A stretch of 64,000 nucleotides of DNA, from the NCBI RefSeq assembly GCF_001561955.1, contig NZ_CP014223.1, positions 372,001 through 436,000 on the forward strand. Reading direction: 5' to 3'. Shown here piece by piece: positions 27,037 to 35,096 of this stretch. The stretch comes from Anaerotignum propionicum DSM 1682. GTDB lineage: Bacteria; Bacillota; Clostridia; Lachnospirales; Anaerotignaceae. Below the pieces are notes generated by a model that saw only the letters and a program-made list of their open reading frames with translations, did no database searches and had not been told where the DNA came from. Position 1 is the stretch's first letter. Each line of letters begins with the position of its first letter. A program made the position numbers and the translations under genes.

Positions 27037-29039
27037 TATTTGCTTTAGCAGGAAATCAAAATTGTGGCAAAACAACATTGTTTAATCAACTGACAGGCTC
27101 CAATCAGCATGTGGGAAACTTCCCTGGGGTGACGGTAGAGCAAAAAATTGGTGAAATCAGAGGCCATAAGGACTGCAAGGTGGTGGATTTACCTGGAATT
27201 TATTCCATCCGCCCCTATACCAGCGAAGAGATTGTAAGCCGAGATTTTATTTTAAACGAAAAGCCTGACGGCATTATTAATATTGTAGACGCTACCAATA
27301 TTGAGAGAAATTTATATTTGACGCTACAATTGTTGGAAATGCGAATTCCTATGGTTTTGGCATTAAATATGATGGATGAGGTACGCAATAACGGCGGTAC
27401 GATTAACGTTGAAAAGATGTCGGAGGAATTGGGCATTCCCGTAATCCCCATCAGTGCGGCAAAAAATGAAGGGATTGAGGAACTGCTTCAAAGTGCATTG
27501 AAGGAAACCAAGCAAAGGAAACTACCACAACGGCTGGATTTTTGTCCTCAGGGGCCTGTGCACAGGTGTATCCATTCTGTTTGTCATCAGCTGGAGGATC
27601 ATGCTGAAAATGCAGGGCTTCCATTAAGATTTAGCGCCACAAAGGTGATTGAAAATGATGAGGATATAATAAAAAGATTGATGCTCAGCCAAAATGAATT
27701 GGAATTGATTGAGCACAGTATTATTGAGATGGAAACAGAGCTTTCCTTGGATCGTAATGCGGCGTTAGCTGATATGCGCTATGCCTTTATTGAGAAGGTT
27801 TGCGAAGCAACGGTAATCAAATGTCAGGAGAGTAAAGAGCATATTCGCAGTGTTCGCATTGATGGACTGTTAACCCATAAATTTTTCTCAATTCCAATAT
27901 TTGTTGGCATTATGTTTATGATTTTTTTCCTTACATTCAATGTGATTGGTGCTTTCTTAAGCGATGGGTTATCAGTACTCATTGATGGGATTACAGGATG
28001 GGTAGATCAAGGGCTTACCTTATATGGCATAAATACTGTGGTACACAGTTTGGTTATTGATGGTATTTTTGCAGGAGTTGGCAGTGTTTTAAGCTTTTTG
28101 CCCATTATTGTGGTATTGTTTTTCTTCCTTTCTATTTTGGAAGATACGGGATATATGGCCAGAGTTGCTTTTGTCATGGATAAGCTTCTGCGGAAAATAG
28201 GTCTTTCCGGTCGAAGTATTGTTCCGCTGTTAATTGGCTTTGGCTGTACGGTACCAGCAGTTATGGCAACCAGAACCCTTTCTTCGGAACGTGACAGAAA
28301 AATGACCATGCTATTAACACCTTTTATGAGTTGCTCTGCAAAAATACCCATTTATGCGGTTTTCACCGCGGCTTTTTTCCCGAAGCAGGGAGCATTGGTT
28401 ATGCTTGGTCTCTATCTATTTGGAATTATAATAGGGATTTTTGTGGCACTTTTGTTTGGTAGAACCATTTTTCATGGTAACCCCATTCCCTTTGTAATGG
28501 AATTGCCAAATTACCGTTTCCCTTCATTAAAGAGCGTGGTTTTGTTGATGTGGGATAAGGCTAGAGATTTTTTACAAAAGGCATTTACTGTTATTTTTGT
28601 AGCTACAATTATTATTTGGTTTTTACAAAGCTTTGATAGTCACTTGAATATTGTAGCAGATAGTGCAAACAGCCTTCTTGCAATGTTCGGACGAATTTTG
28701 GCACCATTATTTGTTCCTCTTGGTTTTACGGATTGGCGTATTCCAACGGCATTGATAACCGGATTCACTGCGAAGGAAGCGGTAATCAGTACTATGAGTG
28801 TTTTGTTGGGAACAACTGTGGCACAACTGAAGGATGCCTTGTCTATGTTATTTACACCTATTTCTGCCATTAGCTTTTTGGTTTTTACGCTCTTATACAC
28901 ACCATGTGTGGCGGCCATAGCAGCGGTGAAAAGGGAGTTGAATTCAGGTTTTTTGGCAGGAGTTGTTGCTTTGATTCAGTGTGTGATTGCATGGATTGTG
29001 GCTTTCGGTGTATATCAAATATTACAGCTGTTTGCATAA
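27033..29039 (+). CDS. feoB: Ferrous iron transport protein B
   Basis: Fe(II) uptake permease with a cytoplasmic G-protein domain, 668 residues. G1 is GNQNCGKTT (7-15), G3 DLPG (52-55), and G4 NMMD (112-115; NxxD). A GDI-like helical domain follows, and from about residue 285 the membrane part with two Gate regions, including the GFGCTVPAVMATR and the CSAKIPIYAVF segments with the conserved cysteines. Length is at the short end for FeoB (no C-terminal cytoplasmic extension). It is followed by a tiny Cys-rich gene. Confidence 0.97.
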   Translation: MIFALAGNQNCGKTTLFNQLTGSNQHVGNFPGVTVEQKIGEIRGHKDCKVVDLPGIYSIRPYTSEEIVSRDFILNEKPDGIINIVDATNIERNLYLTLQLLEMRIPMVLALNMMDEVRNNGGTINVEKMSEELGIPVIPISAAKNEGIEELLQSALKETKQRKLPQRLDFCPQGPVHRCIHSVCHQLEDHAENAGLPLRFSATKVIENDEDIIKRLMLSQNELELIEHSIIEMETELSLDRNAALADMRYAFIEKVCEATVIKCQESKEHIRSVRIDGLLTHKFFSIPIFVGIMFMIFFLTFNVIGAFLSDGLSVLIDGITGWVDQGLTLYGINTVVHSLVIDGIFAGVGSVLSFLPIIVVLFFFLSILEDTGYMARVAFVMDKLLRKIGLSGRSIVPLLIGFGCTVPAVMATRTLSSERDRKMTMLLTPFMSCSAKIPIYAVFTAAFFPKQGALVMLGLYLFGIIIGIFVALLFGRTIFHGNPIPFVMELPNYRFPSLKSVVLLMWDKARDFLQKAFTVIFVATIIIWFLQSFDSHLNIVADSANSLLAMFGRILAPLFVPLGFTDWRIPTALITGFTAKEAVISTMSVLLGTTVAQLKDALSMLFTPISAISFLVFTLLYTPCVAAIAAVKRELNSGFLAGVVALIQCVIAWIVAFGVYQILQLFA

Positions 29040-29051
29040 GGAGCTGATTAC

Positions 29052-29195
29052 ATGGGTATTTTGGATTATATTATTTTAGGACTGATTGCCTTGGGTTTCA
29101 TAGGGGCTGTTCGCCGTATGAAAAAAAACGGCGGTTGCTGTGGATGCGGGGGAAGCTGCGGTCAATGTAAAAAAGAAAGAAAAGAGAAAAAGTAA
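29052..29195 (+). CDS. FeoB-associated Cys-rich membrane protein
   Basis: A 47-residue protein: one transmembrane helix (LDYIILGLIALGFIGAVRR) followed by a cysteine- and glycine-rich stretch, GGCCGCGGSCGQC, and a lysine-rich tail. This matches the small Cys-rich proteins that often follow feoB in Clostridia; a role in iron delivery or FeoB assembly is proposed for the group but unproven. AAGGAGC ends about 8 nt upstream of the ATG. Gap from feoB is 12 bases, so it belongs to the same operon. The terminator starts within its last codons. Confidence 0.88.
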   Translation: MGILDYIILGLIALGFIGAVRRMKKNGGCCGCGGSCGQCKKERKEKK

Positions 29196-29223
29196 GAAAG
29201 TTCAAAAAACAACTTACTTTTTT
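29187..29223 (+). terminator. First terminator of the feo operon
   Basis: AAAAAGTAAG pairs with CTTACTTTTT around a loop of about 17 nt; the stem includes the stop codon of the small gene. A T run follows. Confidence 0.6.
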
Positions 29224-29281
29224 TAGAATGAAATCGGATTTGCAATTGAAAACTGAAAGAATACTAGGTAAAGTTTATCTC

Positions 29282-29330
29282 ATAGGCTCTTCCTTTCTGA
29301 TAAAACAGAAAGGACAGAGCCTATTTTTAT
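29282..29330 (+). terminator. Second terminator of the feo operon
   Basis: ATAGGCTCT-CCTTTCTG pairs with CAGAAAGG-AGAGCCTAT around a short loop, then TTTTTAT. Confidence 0.85.
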
Positions 29331-29355
29331 AGATGGAATTTGAAAAAAGTATTTA

Positions 29356-29907
29356 TTAATTGGGGTAAAAATTTATTTCAATAAAAGAGAGCATGGTATC
29401 ATTTTGGTTGATATAAGTGTGACCGATGGAAGAGTCGAAAGCCAGTGAATCCCCTTCAACCAAAGTATAGTCTCCAGCCTCAGTATGAAGGGTTAGTTCA
29501 CCCTGAATGATATAAATATATTCTTGTGCTTTTTCCGAATGCCCGATGGAAGCATTGGAGGATTGTGCATCCAACTCCACATAAAAAAGCTCGAAATTCC
29601 GCACAGGAGTGTTTTTAAAATAGCAATATACCCTGTAATGCTCTGACTCTCCTATCTGCATTACAGACTCCTCTCTTGAGACAAAAGTTGATTCCTTCTC
29701 AACCCCTTCCATCAATTTTGTATATGGGACATTTAAGCCATTGGCAATTTTCCAAATTGTGTTTATGGTAGGATTGCTGCTACCCTTTTCTATATCTGAA
29801 AGCATGGCTTTACTGATGCCTGAGATTTTTGATAATTGACCCAGTGTCAAATTACGTTCGTTTCTTAATTCCTTGAGATTGATTGCAATAATTTTGCCCA
29901 GTTCCAT
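29356..29907 (-). CDS. XRE-family regulator with C-terminal cupin domain
   Basis: Transcriptional regulator of 183 residues. The helix-turn-helix occupies about 6-62 (LTLGQLSKISGISKAMLSDIEKG), and the C-terminal cupin about 105-180 (GHSEKAQEYIYIIQGELTL, then GDSLAFDSSIGHTY). This architecture is common among regulators that sense small metabolites and control amino acid or polyamine use; the ligand here is unknown. The ATG at 29907 has AAAGGAGAATTT upstream; the frame stays open 25 codons further but without a ribosome site. It is divergent from the HD-domain gene, whose promoter at 29925 faces it. Confidence 0.88.
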   Translation of the reverse strand: MELGKIIAINLKELRNERNLTLGQLSKISGISKAMLSDIEKGSSNPTINTIWKIANGLNVPYTKLMEGVEKESTFVSREESVMQIGESEHYRVYCYFKNTPVRNFELFYVELDAQSSNASIGHSEKAQEYIYIIQGELTLHTEAGDYTLVEGDSLAFDSSIGHTYINQNDTMLSFIEINFYPN

Positions 29908-29924
29908 AAATTCTCCTTTTATAC

Positions 29925-29953
29925 TTGACAAATAAAATGAACAATTGTAAGAT
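29925..29953 (+). promoter_or_regulatory. Predicted promoter of the HD-domain gene
   Basis: TTGACA (29925-29930), 17 nt, TAAGAT (29948-29953). The leader to the HD gene would be about 180 nt. It begins 18 bases from the XRE-cupin start, so that regulator could act on it. Confidence 0.5.
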
Positions 29954-30141
29954 ATAAAAAACAATTTCGTTCGATATATCAATCAAACGTAAGATATGAT
30001 ACATAATATTATAATCAGAATGGAAACAAAAAGCAAGAGAATGCATGTAATTTATATATCTATCTATTTTACTTTGTTGAACCAGTCAAAACTCTGTTCT
30101 TGCACCAGGAAGAAGGATGAATCAAAAGGAGGTCTTTTAAT

Positions 30142-30714
30142 ATGGAGAAGCTATCAAGAGAAGATGCATGGGAATTATTATGTGAATACACGAAGACACC
30201 GGCTCTTCGAAAGCATGCACTGGCAGTAGAGGCAGCAATGGCTCATTTTGCTCGTCTCAATGGAGAAGATGAGGAAGTATGGGGCGTTGTGGGATTATTA
30301 CATGATTTGGACTATGAAAAATATCCGGAGGAGCATTGTCACAAAGCTGAAGAAATTATGAGTGAACGGGAAGTAGATGAAATTTATATTCGTGCCATGA
30401 AAACCCATGGTTATGGTATTTGTACTGAAGTGAAGCCGGAAAGCCAGATGGAAAAGACATTGTTTACCATTGACGAGCTGACGGGGCTGATAAATGCTCT
30501 TTGCCTGATGCGACCATCGAAAAGTGTGTTGGATTTAGAGGTAAAGTCTGTGAAAAAGAAATTTAAGGACAAGTCCTTTGCAGCAGGGGTGAATAGAGAA
30601 GTCATTATCAAGGGTTGTGAAATGCTGGGGATAGACTTAGATGAGGTCATGCGAGAAACCATTGAAGGGATGAAAGAAAGGGCAGAGGAAATTGGGTTAA
30701 AAGGAGCCCTTTAG
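30142..30714 (+). CDS. HD-domain hydrolase
   Basis: Predicted metal-dependent phosphohydrolase of 190 residues. The HD residues are H25, H54-D55 in GLLHDLDYEKYP, H65/H67, and H89 in MKTHGYG, as in small stand-alone HD proteins annotated for nucleotide or phosphate-ester hydrolysis. The substrate is not known. AGGAGG lies about 8-13 nt upstream of the ATG. It is alone on its strand and divergent from the XRE-cupin gene. Confidence 0.88.
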   Translation: MEKLSREDAWELLCEYTKTPALRKHALAVEAAMAHFARLNGEDEEVWGVVGLLHDLDYEKYPEEHCHKAEEIMSEREVDEIYIRAMKTHGYGICTEVKPESQMEKTLFTIDELTGLINALCLMRPSKSVLDLEVKSVKKKFKDKSFAAGVNREVIIKGCEMLGIDLDEVMRETIEGMKERAEEIGLKGAL

Positions 30715-30867
30715 TTAATTGTAATTCTGAGGTTTTTATCATTATTTAACAAAAAAATGTTGAAATCATGACCTCAGAAGAAAAGTACGAAAAGAATTAT
30801 TTTTGCGATTTATAAAGGGCATTAAAGGAATACGGTTATTGTGTTGGTTTTAGATGGAATACATAAA

Positions 30868-30904
30868 AGATTTGCCGTAGAATTAAATTCTACGGCAAAT
30901 CTTA
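30868..30904 (-). terminator. Strong hairpin downstream of the CAP-domain gene
   Basis: AAGATTTGCCGTAGAA pairs with TTCTACGGCAAATCTT around five bases: 16 perfect pairs. On the minus strand it is followed by TTATG and lies 75 bases after the CAP gene stop. T runs are short in both directions, so it may be a transcript-end structure or a processing signal. Confidence 0.5.
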
Positions 30905-30978
30905 TGAAAACATATTAAATAGGGAATAGCATTTTTAGCATTCACCTGTTTATTTTTAGTTCATATCATTTTTTAATC

Positions 30979-31872
30979 TTAGTAAGTAAATAACTGTGTC
31001 CATGCATTGCCATCTACGCCAACGCCGATGTACTTAAAGTTGGGGTTCATAATATTTGCTCTATGTCCCTCGGAGTTCATCCAGTCATTCATAACCTGTT
31101 CAGGTGTTTTTTGTCCAAGAGCGATATTTTCGCCGGCACCTCTGTAAGAAGCATTTGCTTCGTCAAGGGCTGTAAAGCAGCTTCTGCCATCAGGTCTTGT
31201 ATGGGAAAAGCTTGTCTGAACTTCTTTTGCACGAACTTGTGCAGCTGCGGTAACTTTTGTATCAATTGTCAATGCACCTAAGCCTGCTTTTGCTCTTTCT
31301 GCATTTACAAGGTCAACTACTTTCTGTGCATTTACGGATACAGTTGCGGTTGTATCAGTAGAACTGTTGTTGCCGGAACCATTGTTGCTGGAACCGTTGT
31401 TGCTGGAACCGTTGTTGCCGGAACCGTTGTTGCCGGAACCATTGTTGCCGGAACCGTTGTTGCCGGAACCGTTGTTGGAGCCGGTTGTACAATTGGGTCC
31501 TGTACAAGTGTTGCCGGTGTTACATTTTGTGCCTGCTGTAGCCTTGGAACCGGGTGTGCACTTAATGTTTGGTGTGCAGTTAATTCCGTTTTTTGTGATA
31601 ACAATACCTTTTAAGTTTGCAGCACCCTTTACAGATGATCCGTTGTTGCAGTTTAACTGGCTTAAAATGGAATCCAAATTAACGGAGTTTAAGCAGTTAT
31701 TTTGTGTGCTGTTCAAGTTCTGAGCACCCTTTACTGTGCCGTTTGTCAATGCTTTTGGTGTTGGGCAATTGGAGCCGGAAGGTATATTGCATCCAAGAGG
31801 TGCAGCCATTGCCTGCACGGACATGGTAAGGACTGCTACAGAAACAGCGGCAGCTAATCTAAATTTTTTCAT
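30979..31872 (-). CDS. Secreted Cys-rich protein with C-terminal CAP (SCP/YkwD-like) domain
   Basis: Exported protein of 297 residues. Signal peptide at 1-24 (KKFRLAAAVSVAVLT, ending AMAA). The next ~105 residues carry nine cysteines, mostly single and set in short motifs such as SNC, QNNC, KCTPG and GPNC, with VKGA-type spacers. A flexible linker of seven NNGSG or NNGSS units runs from about 132 to 171. The CAP domain follows (about 181-297) with VDLVNAERAKAGLGAL, SHTRPDG, GENIALG and GHRANIMNP. CAP proteins of this type are common in spore-forming Firmicutes; the enzymatic role is unsettled. The ATG at 31872 follows AAAGGAGGAAC. It is a tandem paralog of the gene at 31902. Confidence 0.85.
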   Translation of the reverse strand: MKKFRLAAAVSVAVLTMSVQAMAAPLGCNIPSGSNCPTPKALTNGTVKGAQNLNSTQNNCLNSVNLDSILSQLNCNNGSSVKGAANLKGIVITKNGINCTPNIKCTPGSKATAGTKCNTGNTCTGPNCTTGSNNGSGNNGSGNNGSGNNGSGNNGSSNNGSSNNGSGNNSSTDTTATVSVNAQKVVDLVNAERAKAGLGALTIDTKVTAAAQVRAKEVQTSFSHTRPDGRSCFTALDEANASYRGAGENIALGQKTPEQVMNDWMNSEGHRANIMNPNFKYIGVGVDGNAWTQLFTY

Positions 31873-31901
31873 TTCAGTTCCTCCTTTATTCAATCTACGC
31901 T

Positions 31902-32429
31902 TTAATTACAGCTGGTATTGCAATTAGAACCGGTGCAGTTATAACCGTTAAAGCAGTTAGAAGCAGTTGTGGTGCTAGCACCCTTAACAGCTTTTGATGT
32001 TGTTGTGCAGTTGGAACCGGTTGCGCAGTTTGAGCCTGTGTTGCAGTTGGAGCCTGTTGTGCAATTGTTTGTGCTTGCACCTTTCACTCTTGTTGCAGCA
32101 TTTGTATAGCAGTTAGAACCCTTTGTTGAAGTGGTGCAGTTAGAGCCTTTTGCTGTTGTTGTGCCTTTTACATAGCTAGCACCCTTTACAGATGAACCGT
32201 TGTTTTTGCAGTTCAGCTGGCTTAAAACAGAATCGATGTTTGTTGATTTAAAACAATTATTCTGTGTGCTGTTTGAGGTCTGGATACCTTTTACCGCACT
32301 TGTGTACGCTTTGCTTGTTGGGCAACTGGAACCGGAAGATATATTACAGTTCAGAGGTGCGGCCATCGCCTGCACGGACATGGTAAGAACTGCAACGGAA
32401 ACAGCAGCGGCTAATCTAAATTTTTTCAT
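31902..32429 (-). CDS. Secreted Cys-rich repeat protein, paralog of the neighbour's N-terminal half
   Basis: Exported protein of 175 residues. Its first 26 residues, the whole signal peptide region, are identical to those of the CAP-domain gene next to it, and the similarity goes on through QLNC..NGSSVKGA. It has no CAP domain or NNGSG linker. Instead it has 14 cysteines in the mature part, many in GSNC or TGSNC units, and four or five VKG motifs. The even spacing of single cysteines suggests disulfide-linked or metal-binding repeats. Function unknown. Ribosome site AAGGAGGAAC; the CAP gene starts 29 bases after its stop, so both are likely on one transcript. Downstream sequence of each gene's start is alike, so this is a tandem duplication that has diverged. 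Confidence 0.8.
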   Translation of the reverse strand: MKKFRLAAAVSVAVLTMSVQAMAAPLNCNISSGSSCPTSKAYTSAVKGIQTSNSTQNNCFKSTNIDSVLSQLNCKNNGSSVKGASYVKGTTTAKGSNCTTSTKGSNCYTNAATRVKGASTNNCTTGSNCNTGSNCATGSNCTTTSKAVKGASTTTASNCFNGYNCTGSNCNTSCN

Positions 32430-32491
32430 TTAAAGTTCCTCCTTATTCATAGAAAAGTTTTTAAATAGTTGTTTCTCAATTGTTATGTAAT

Positions 32492-32510
32492 TGTTACAAA
32501 ACTGTTACAA
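32492..32510 (-). repeat. Two TGTTACAA repeats upstream of the Cys-rich pair
   Basis: TGTTACAA at 32492-32499 and again at 32503-32510, 11 bp apart (one helical turn), about 65-80 bases before the start at 32429. A regulator binding both on one DNA face is possible; I cannot define the promoter exactly. Confidence 0.4.
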
Positions 32511-32629
32511 GAACATAGTATCACAGCATTCAAAAGAATAAAAGCGTAAACAAATGGTAATTATCTATGAAAAAAGTGGTGAAAATCTTCGTTTTCCTTG
32601 TATTTTAAGGGGTTTGAGGGATAAAAAGG

Positions 32630-32672
32630 AAAAAACCCTTTCTTAATTTTAATAAAGGAAAGGGTCTTTTTA
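32630..32672 (-). terminator. Terminator of the AIM24-family gene
   Basis: Stem AAAACCCTTTC (32632-32642) with GAAAGGGTCTTTT (32658-32670). Read on the minus strand a T run follows; also T-rich on the plus strand. Confidence 0.75.
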
Positions 32673-32680
32673 TAATTAAA

Positions 32681-33364
32681 TTATTTTGTATCTAAAGAAA
32701 AGAATGGTTTTAAAGCAGATGCAACGGAGCTGATAGGCATTGTTTGCAGCCATATATGTCCGGGGCCCGTTATAACTGTATTAAAAAGGCCTTCACCGCC
32801 AAATAGCATATTTTTAAGGCCGGGAACCATTTGAATATCCATTTGGCAGGTGGTGCTCATCGCGGCAAGGTAGCCGCTGTCAATGATAATCTGTTGTCCT
32901 GCCTGAAGGTCGTATTCCACGGTGTGTCCATCAAATTCTGCAAAAACGGTACCTCTTCCAGAAACCTTTTGCAAGATAAAGCCTTCCCCGCCAAAAAGAC
33001 CAGAGCCAAATTTCTTATGAAAATGGACAGAAAGCTGTACACCTGCTTCTCCAGCAAGAAATGCGCTCTTTTGGAAAATATATTCTTGATTGGGTGAAAC
33101 CTCAAAGGCTTTGATGCTTCCAGGGAAGCTTGAAGCAAAGGCAATCACCCCAGGGCCTTGACTAGCGGTGTATTTATTTTGAAAAAAGGATTCCCCTGAA
33201 AACATTCGCCCAAAGGCCTTTCCAATTCCACCGTTTGTGCTTGTTTCCATTACCATATTGGGGGACATCCACGCCATAGAGCCCTTTTCGGTAATCATTG
33301 TTTCTTCTGCATCCAGCTTGCATATAACCACTGGCAAGGTTTCACCTGTTATCTCATATTTCAT
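32681..33364 (-). CDS. AIM24/TIGR00266-family protein
   Basis: Protein of 227 residues with the double-stranded beta-helix of the AIM24 family (bacterial relatives of a yeast mitochondrial protein). Typical segments: MAWMSPNMVMET after a threonine-rich strand, GEGFILQKVSGRGTVF, and GGEGLFNTVITGPGHIWLQT near the end. No signal peptide or helix, so it is cytoplasmic. The molecular function of bacterial members is not established. AAGGAGGATTT precedes the ATG at 33364. Confidence 0.85.
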   Translation of the reverse strand: MKYEITGETLPVVICKLDAEETMITEKGSMAWMSPNMVMETSTNGGIGKAFGRMFSGESFFQNKYTASQGPGVIAFASSFPGSIKAFEVSPNQEYIFQKSAFLAGEAGVQLSVHFHKKFGSGLFGGEGFILQKVSGRGTVFAEFDGHTVEYDLQAGQQIIIDSGYLAAMSTTCQMDIQMVPGLKNMLFGGEGLFNTVITGPGHIWLQTMPISSVASALKPFFSLDTK

Positions 33365-33639
33365 GTAAATCCTCCTTAAAATAATCAAGTATCATTATTA
33401 ATGAATACAACCACCAAAAACGTTGTTCTCATTTCTATAAGTCCCATTTGAAAAAGCCGGATGTCTGAATAGCCCAGTGGGCAAAAGGACAGCTTGGGAA
33501 TTGTCCGTGAACCTTTTGCTTCTCAAAAAAGCGTTTTTACAAATGGAGACTTTTGTTTCATTATATCATAAAAAAGGTGTAAGTTTATCCATAGATTAGA
33601 AAATACGAATATTTTTTTGTCAAAAATGAAAATTACTAC
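33365..33639. other. Structured intergenic stretch, no gene seen
   Basis: GCAAAAGG (33481-33488) faces CCTTTTGC and encloses GGACA/TGTCC, so a long hairpin can form around 33481-33520, followed by GCGTTTTT. It contains TTGTCCGTGAAC at 33501-33512, which recurs at 35046-35057. No start codon with ribosome site is present. Confidence 0.45.
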
Positions 33640-33669
33640 TTGACAGAGTATATGAAAATAATGTAAAAT
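33640..33669 (+). promoter_or_regulatory. Promoter of tRNA-Gly
   Basis: TTGACA (33640-33645), 18 nt, TAAAAT (33664-33669). The tRNA starts 18 bases later. Confidence 0.8.
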
Positions 33670-33686
33670 TCTTATTGCAACTGTGT

Positions 33687-33758
33687 GCGCGAGTGGCTCA
33701 GTGGTAGAGCATCGCCTTGCCAAGGCGAGGGTCGCGAGTTCGAATCTCGTCTCGCGCT
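33687..33758 (+). tRNA. tRNA-Gly (GCC)
   Basis: 72 nt. Acceptor GCGCGAG/CTCGCGC, discriminator T. Anticodon stem-loop CGCCTTGCCAAGGCG gives GCC. TTCGAAT T-loop present; no encoded CCA. Own promoter and terminator. Confidence 0.95.
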
Positions 33759-33763
33759 GTTTT

Positions 33764-33799
33764 AATCGGTTTTGATTATTCAAGACCGATTTTTTTTGT
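33764..33799 (+). terminator. Terminator after tRNA-Gly
   Basis: AATCGGTTTTG pairs with CAAGACCGATT (one wobble) around ATTATT, followed by T. Confidence 0.9.
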
Positions 33800-33925
33800 T
33801 CCGATTTTGGAAAAATAAGTCTGAATGCTTTGCTTAATTGAGCAGGAAGTGCTACCATATAAGGAGGCAAATATATCTGAAAAAAGATTCGAGAATCGTT
33901 CCATTTTGCAACACGGGAGGACAGT

Positions 33926-34822
33926 ATGAAGAGGGCAATTTCTATTTCTTGCAATACAGCGTGTACCTTTGTGAAGGGAAGATTCCCCTATCATTGGGAT
34001 TTGAATGTTTATAGAGGCTGTACTCATGACTGTAAATATTGCTATGCTCGTTATTCCCATAAGTATTTGCGGGAAAAGGGGGATTTTTCAGACTCCATTT
34101 TTGTGAAAACGAATATTGTGGAGGCATTGGAACGGCAATTGCGCAATCCCAAATGGGATAAGGCGGTCATTAATTTAGGCGGCGTTACAGACAATTATCA
34201 GGCTGCCGAAGCCATGGAGAAACATATGCCTGAAATCTTGCGTCTGATGATACAATATAATAATCCCATTACCATTTCTACAAAATCTGATTTAATATTG
34301 AGGGATTTTGACTTGATTGATGAATTATCAAGAAAAACCTACGTCAATATTGCCTCCACCATAACCACTGCAAATGAAACTTTGCAAAGGAAGCTGGAGC
34401 CCGGTGGGGTTAGCCCCCTGCGTCGGTTTTTGATGCTAAAGGAATTTGCAAAAACCAAGGCCTCTACGGCAGTGCATATGATGCCATTGCTACCGCTCCT
34501 TACGGATGGAGAGGAAAACTTGAATGCTGTTTTTTCTCAGGCTAGGGACGTCCATGCGGATTATCTACTGGCAGGGCTGCTGTATTTAAGAGGAGAAACA
34601 AAGCAGGTATTTTATCATTTTTTGAAAAAGGAATATCCGAATTTATTGGGCGAATATAGGATACTTTATCAGAATGGGGGTCTTAAGGATTACAGAGGAC
34701 CTTTGTATGAAAGATTAGGTAGAATCAGAGATAAATATCAGATTTCCTTTGATTATAAGAGTAGGCTTGAACGAGAGGTAAATGGAAAAAATAAGCCTAT
34801 TCAGATTAGCCTTTTCGACTAA
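33926..34822 (+). CDS. SPL-family radical SAM protein
   Basis: Radical S-adenosylmethionine enzyme of 298 residues related to spore photoproduct lyase and Rv2578c-type proteins (COG1533). The iron-sulfur cysteines are in GCTHDCKYCYARYSH, a CxxxCxxC motif near residues 31-38. ISTKSDLILRD and NIASTITTANE are family features. True SplB repairs spore photoproduct in UV-damaged spore DNA, but this protein is shorter and belongs to the broader group whose substrate is unknown. CGGGAGG lies 5-6 nt before the ATG. It is downstream of tRNA-Gly and separated from it by a terminator. Confidence 0.85.
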   Translation: MKRAISISCNTACTFVKGRFPYHWDLNVYRGCTHDCKYCYARYSHKYLREKGDFSDSIFVKTNIVEALERQLRNPKWDKAVINLGGVTDNYQAAEAMEKHMPEILRLMIQYNNPITISTKSDLILRDFDLIDELSRKTYVNIASTITTANETLQRKLEPGGVSPLRRFLMLKEFAKTKASTAVHMMPLLPLLTDGEENLNAVFSQARDVHADYLLAGLLYLRGETKQVFYHFLKKEYPNLLGEYRILYQNGGLKDYRGPLYERLGRIRDKYQISFDYKSRLEREVNGKNKPIQISLFD

Positions 34823-34844
34823 ACGATTGATTGGCAAAATTTCA

Positions 34845-34873
34845 TTGACATTTTTGTTTTTGAGAAATAAATA
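34845..34873 (+). promoter_or_regulatory. Predicted promoter before the YlxP-like gene
   Basis: TTGACA (34845-34850), 17 nt, TAAATA (34868-34873). The transcript would have a leader of about 215 nt with hairpins, including AGAGC/GGCTCT near 35015-35042. Confidence 0.45.
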
Positions 34874-35096
34874 TACTTATCTTTCAGTTAGAATATACTA
34901 TCTGTTTGCTAAAATGAATTTATGTTTACGCATAATTCTTTTCAATCTGAACCACCTAGACAGGGCGTTGCGAACTTGTCAGCTTTTGGGAGGAAAAGGG
35001 TTTATCTCCCTTGGAGAGCTGGGGTAAGAGTCCGTGGCTCTGCCCTTGTCCGTGAACTTGAATCATTTAGCGACAAAAGAAAGAAGGAGGCTTGTC

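Noticed and set aside
29996-30229. 77-codon open frame upstream of the HD-domain gene
   Set aside because: It overlaps the HD gene in another frame, has no ribosome site, and the HD gene has a strong one.
31380-31475. Short tandem repeats that could suggest a CRISPR array
   Set aside because: The unit is 15 bases, in frame, and encodes the NNGSG linker; there are no spacers and no cas genes.
31367-31723. Plus-strand open frame rich in repeated Glu-Pro-Leu-Leu
   Set aside because: It is the antisense reading of the NNGSG linker of the CAP-domain gene.
34782-35027. 81-codon open frame after the SPL-like gene
   Set aside because: It starts inside that gene in another frame, has no ribosome site and crosses a promoter-like region.
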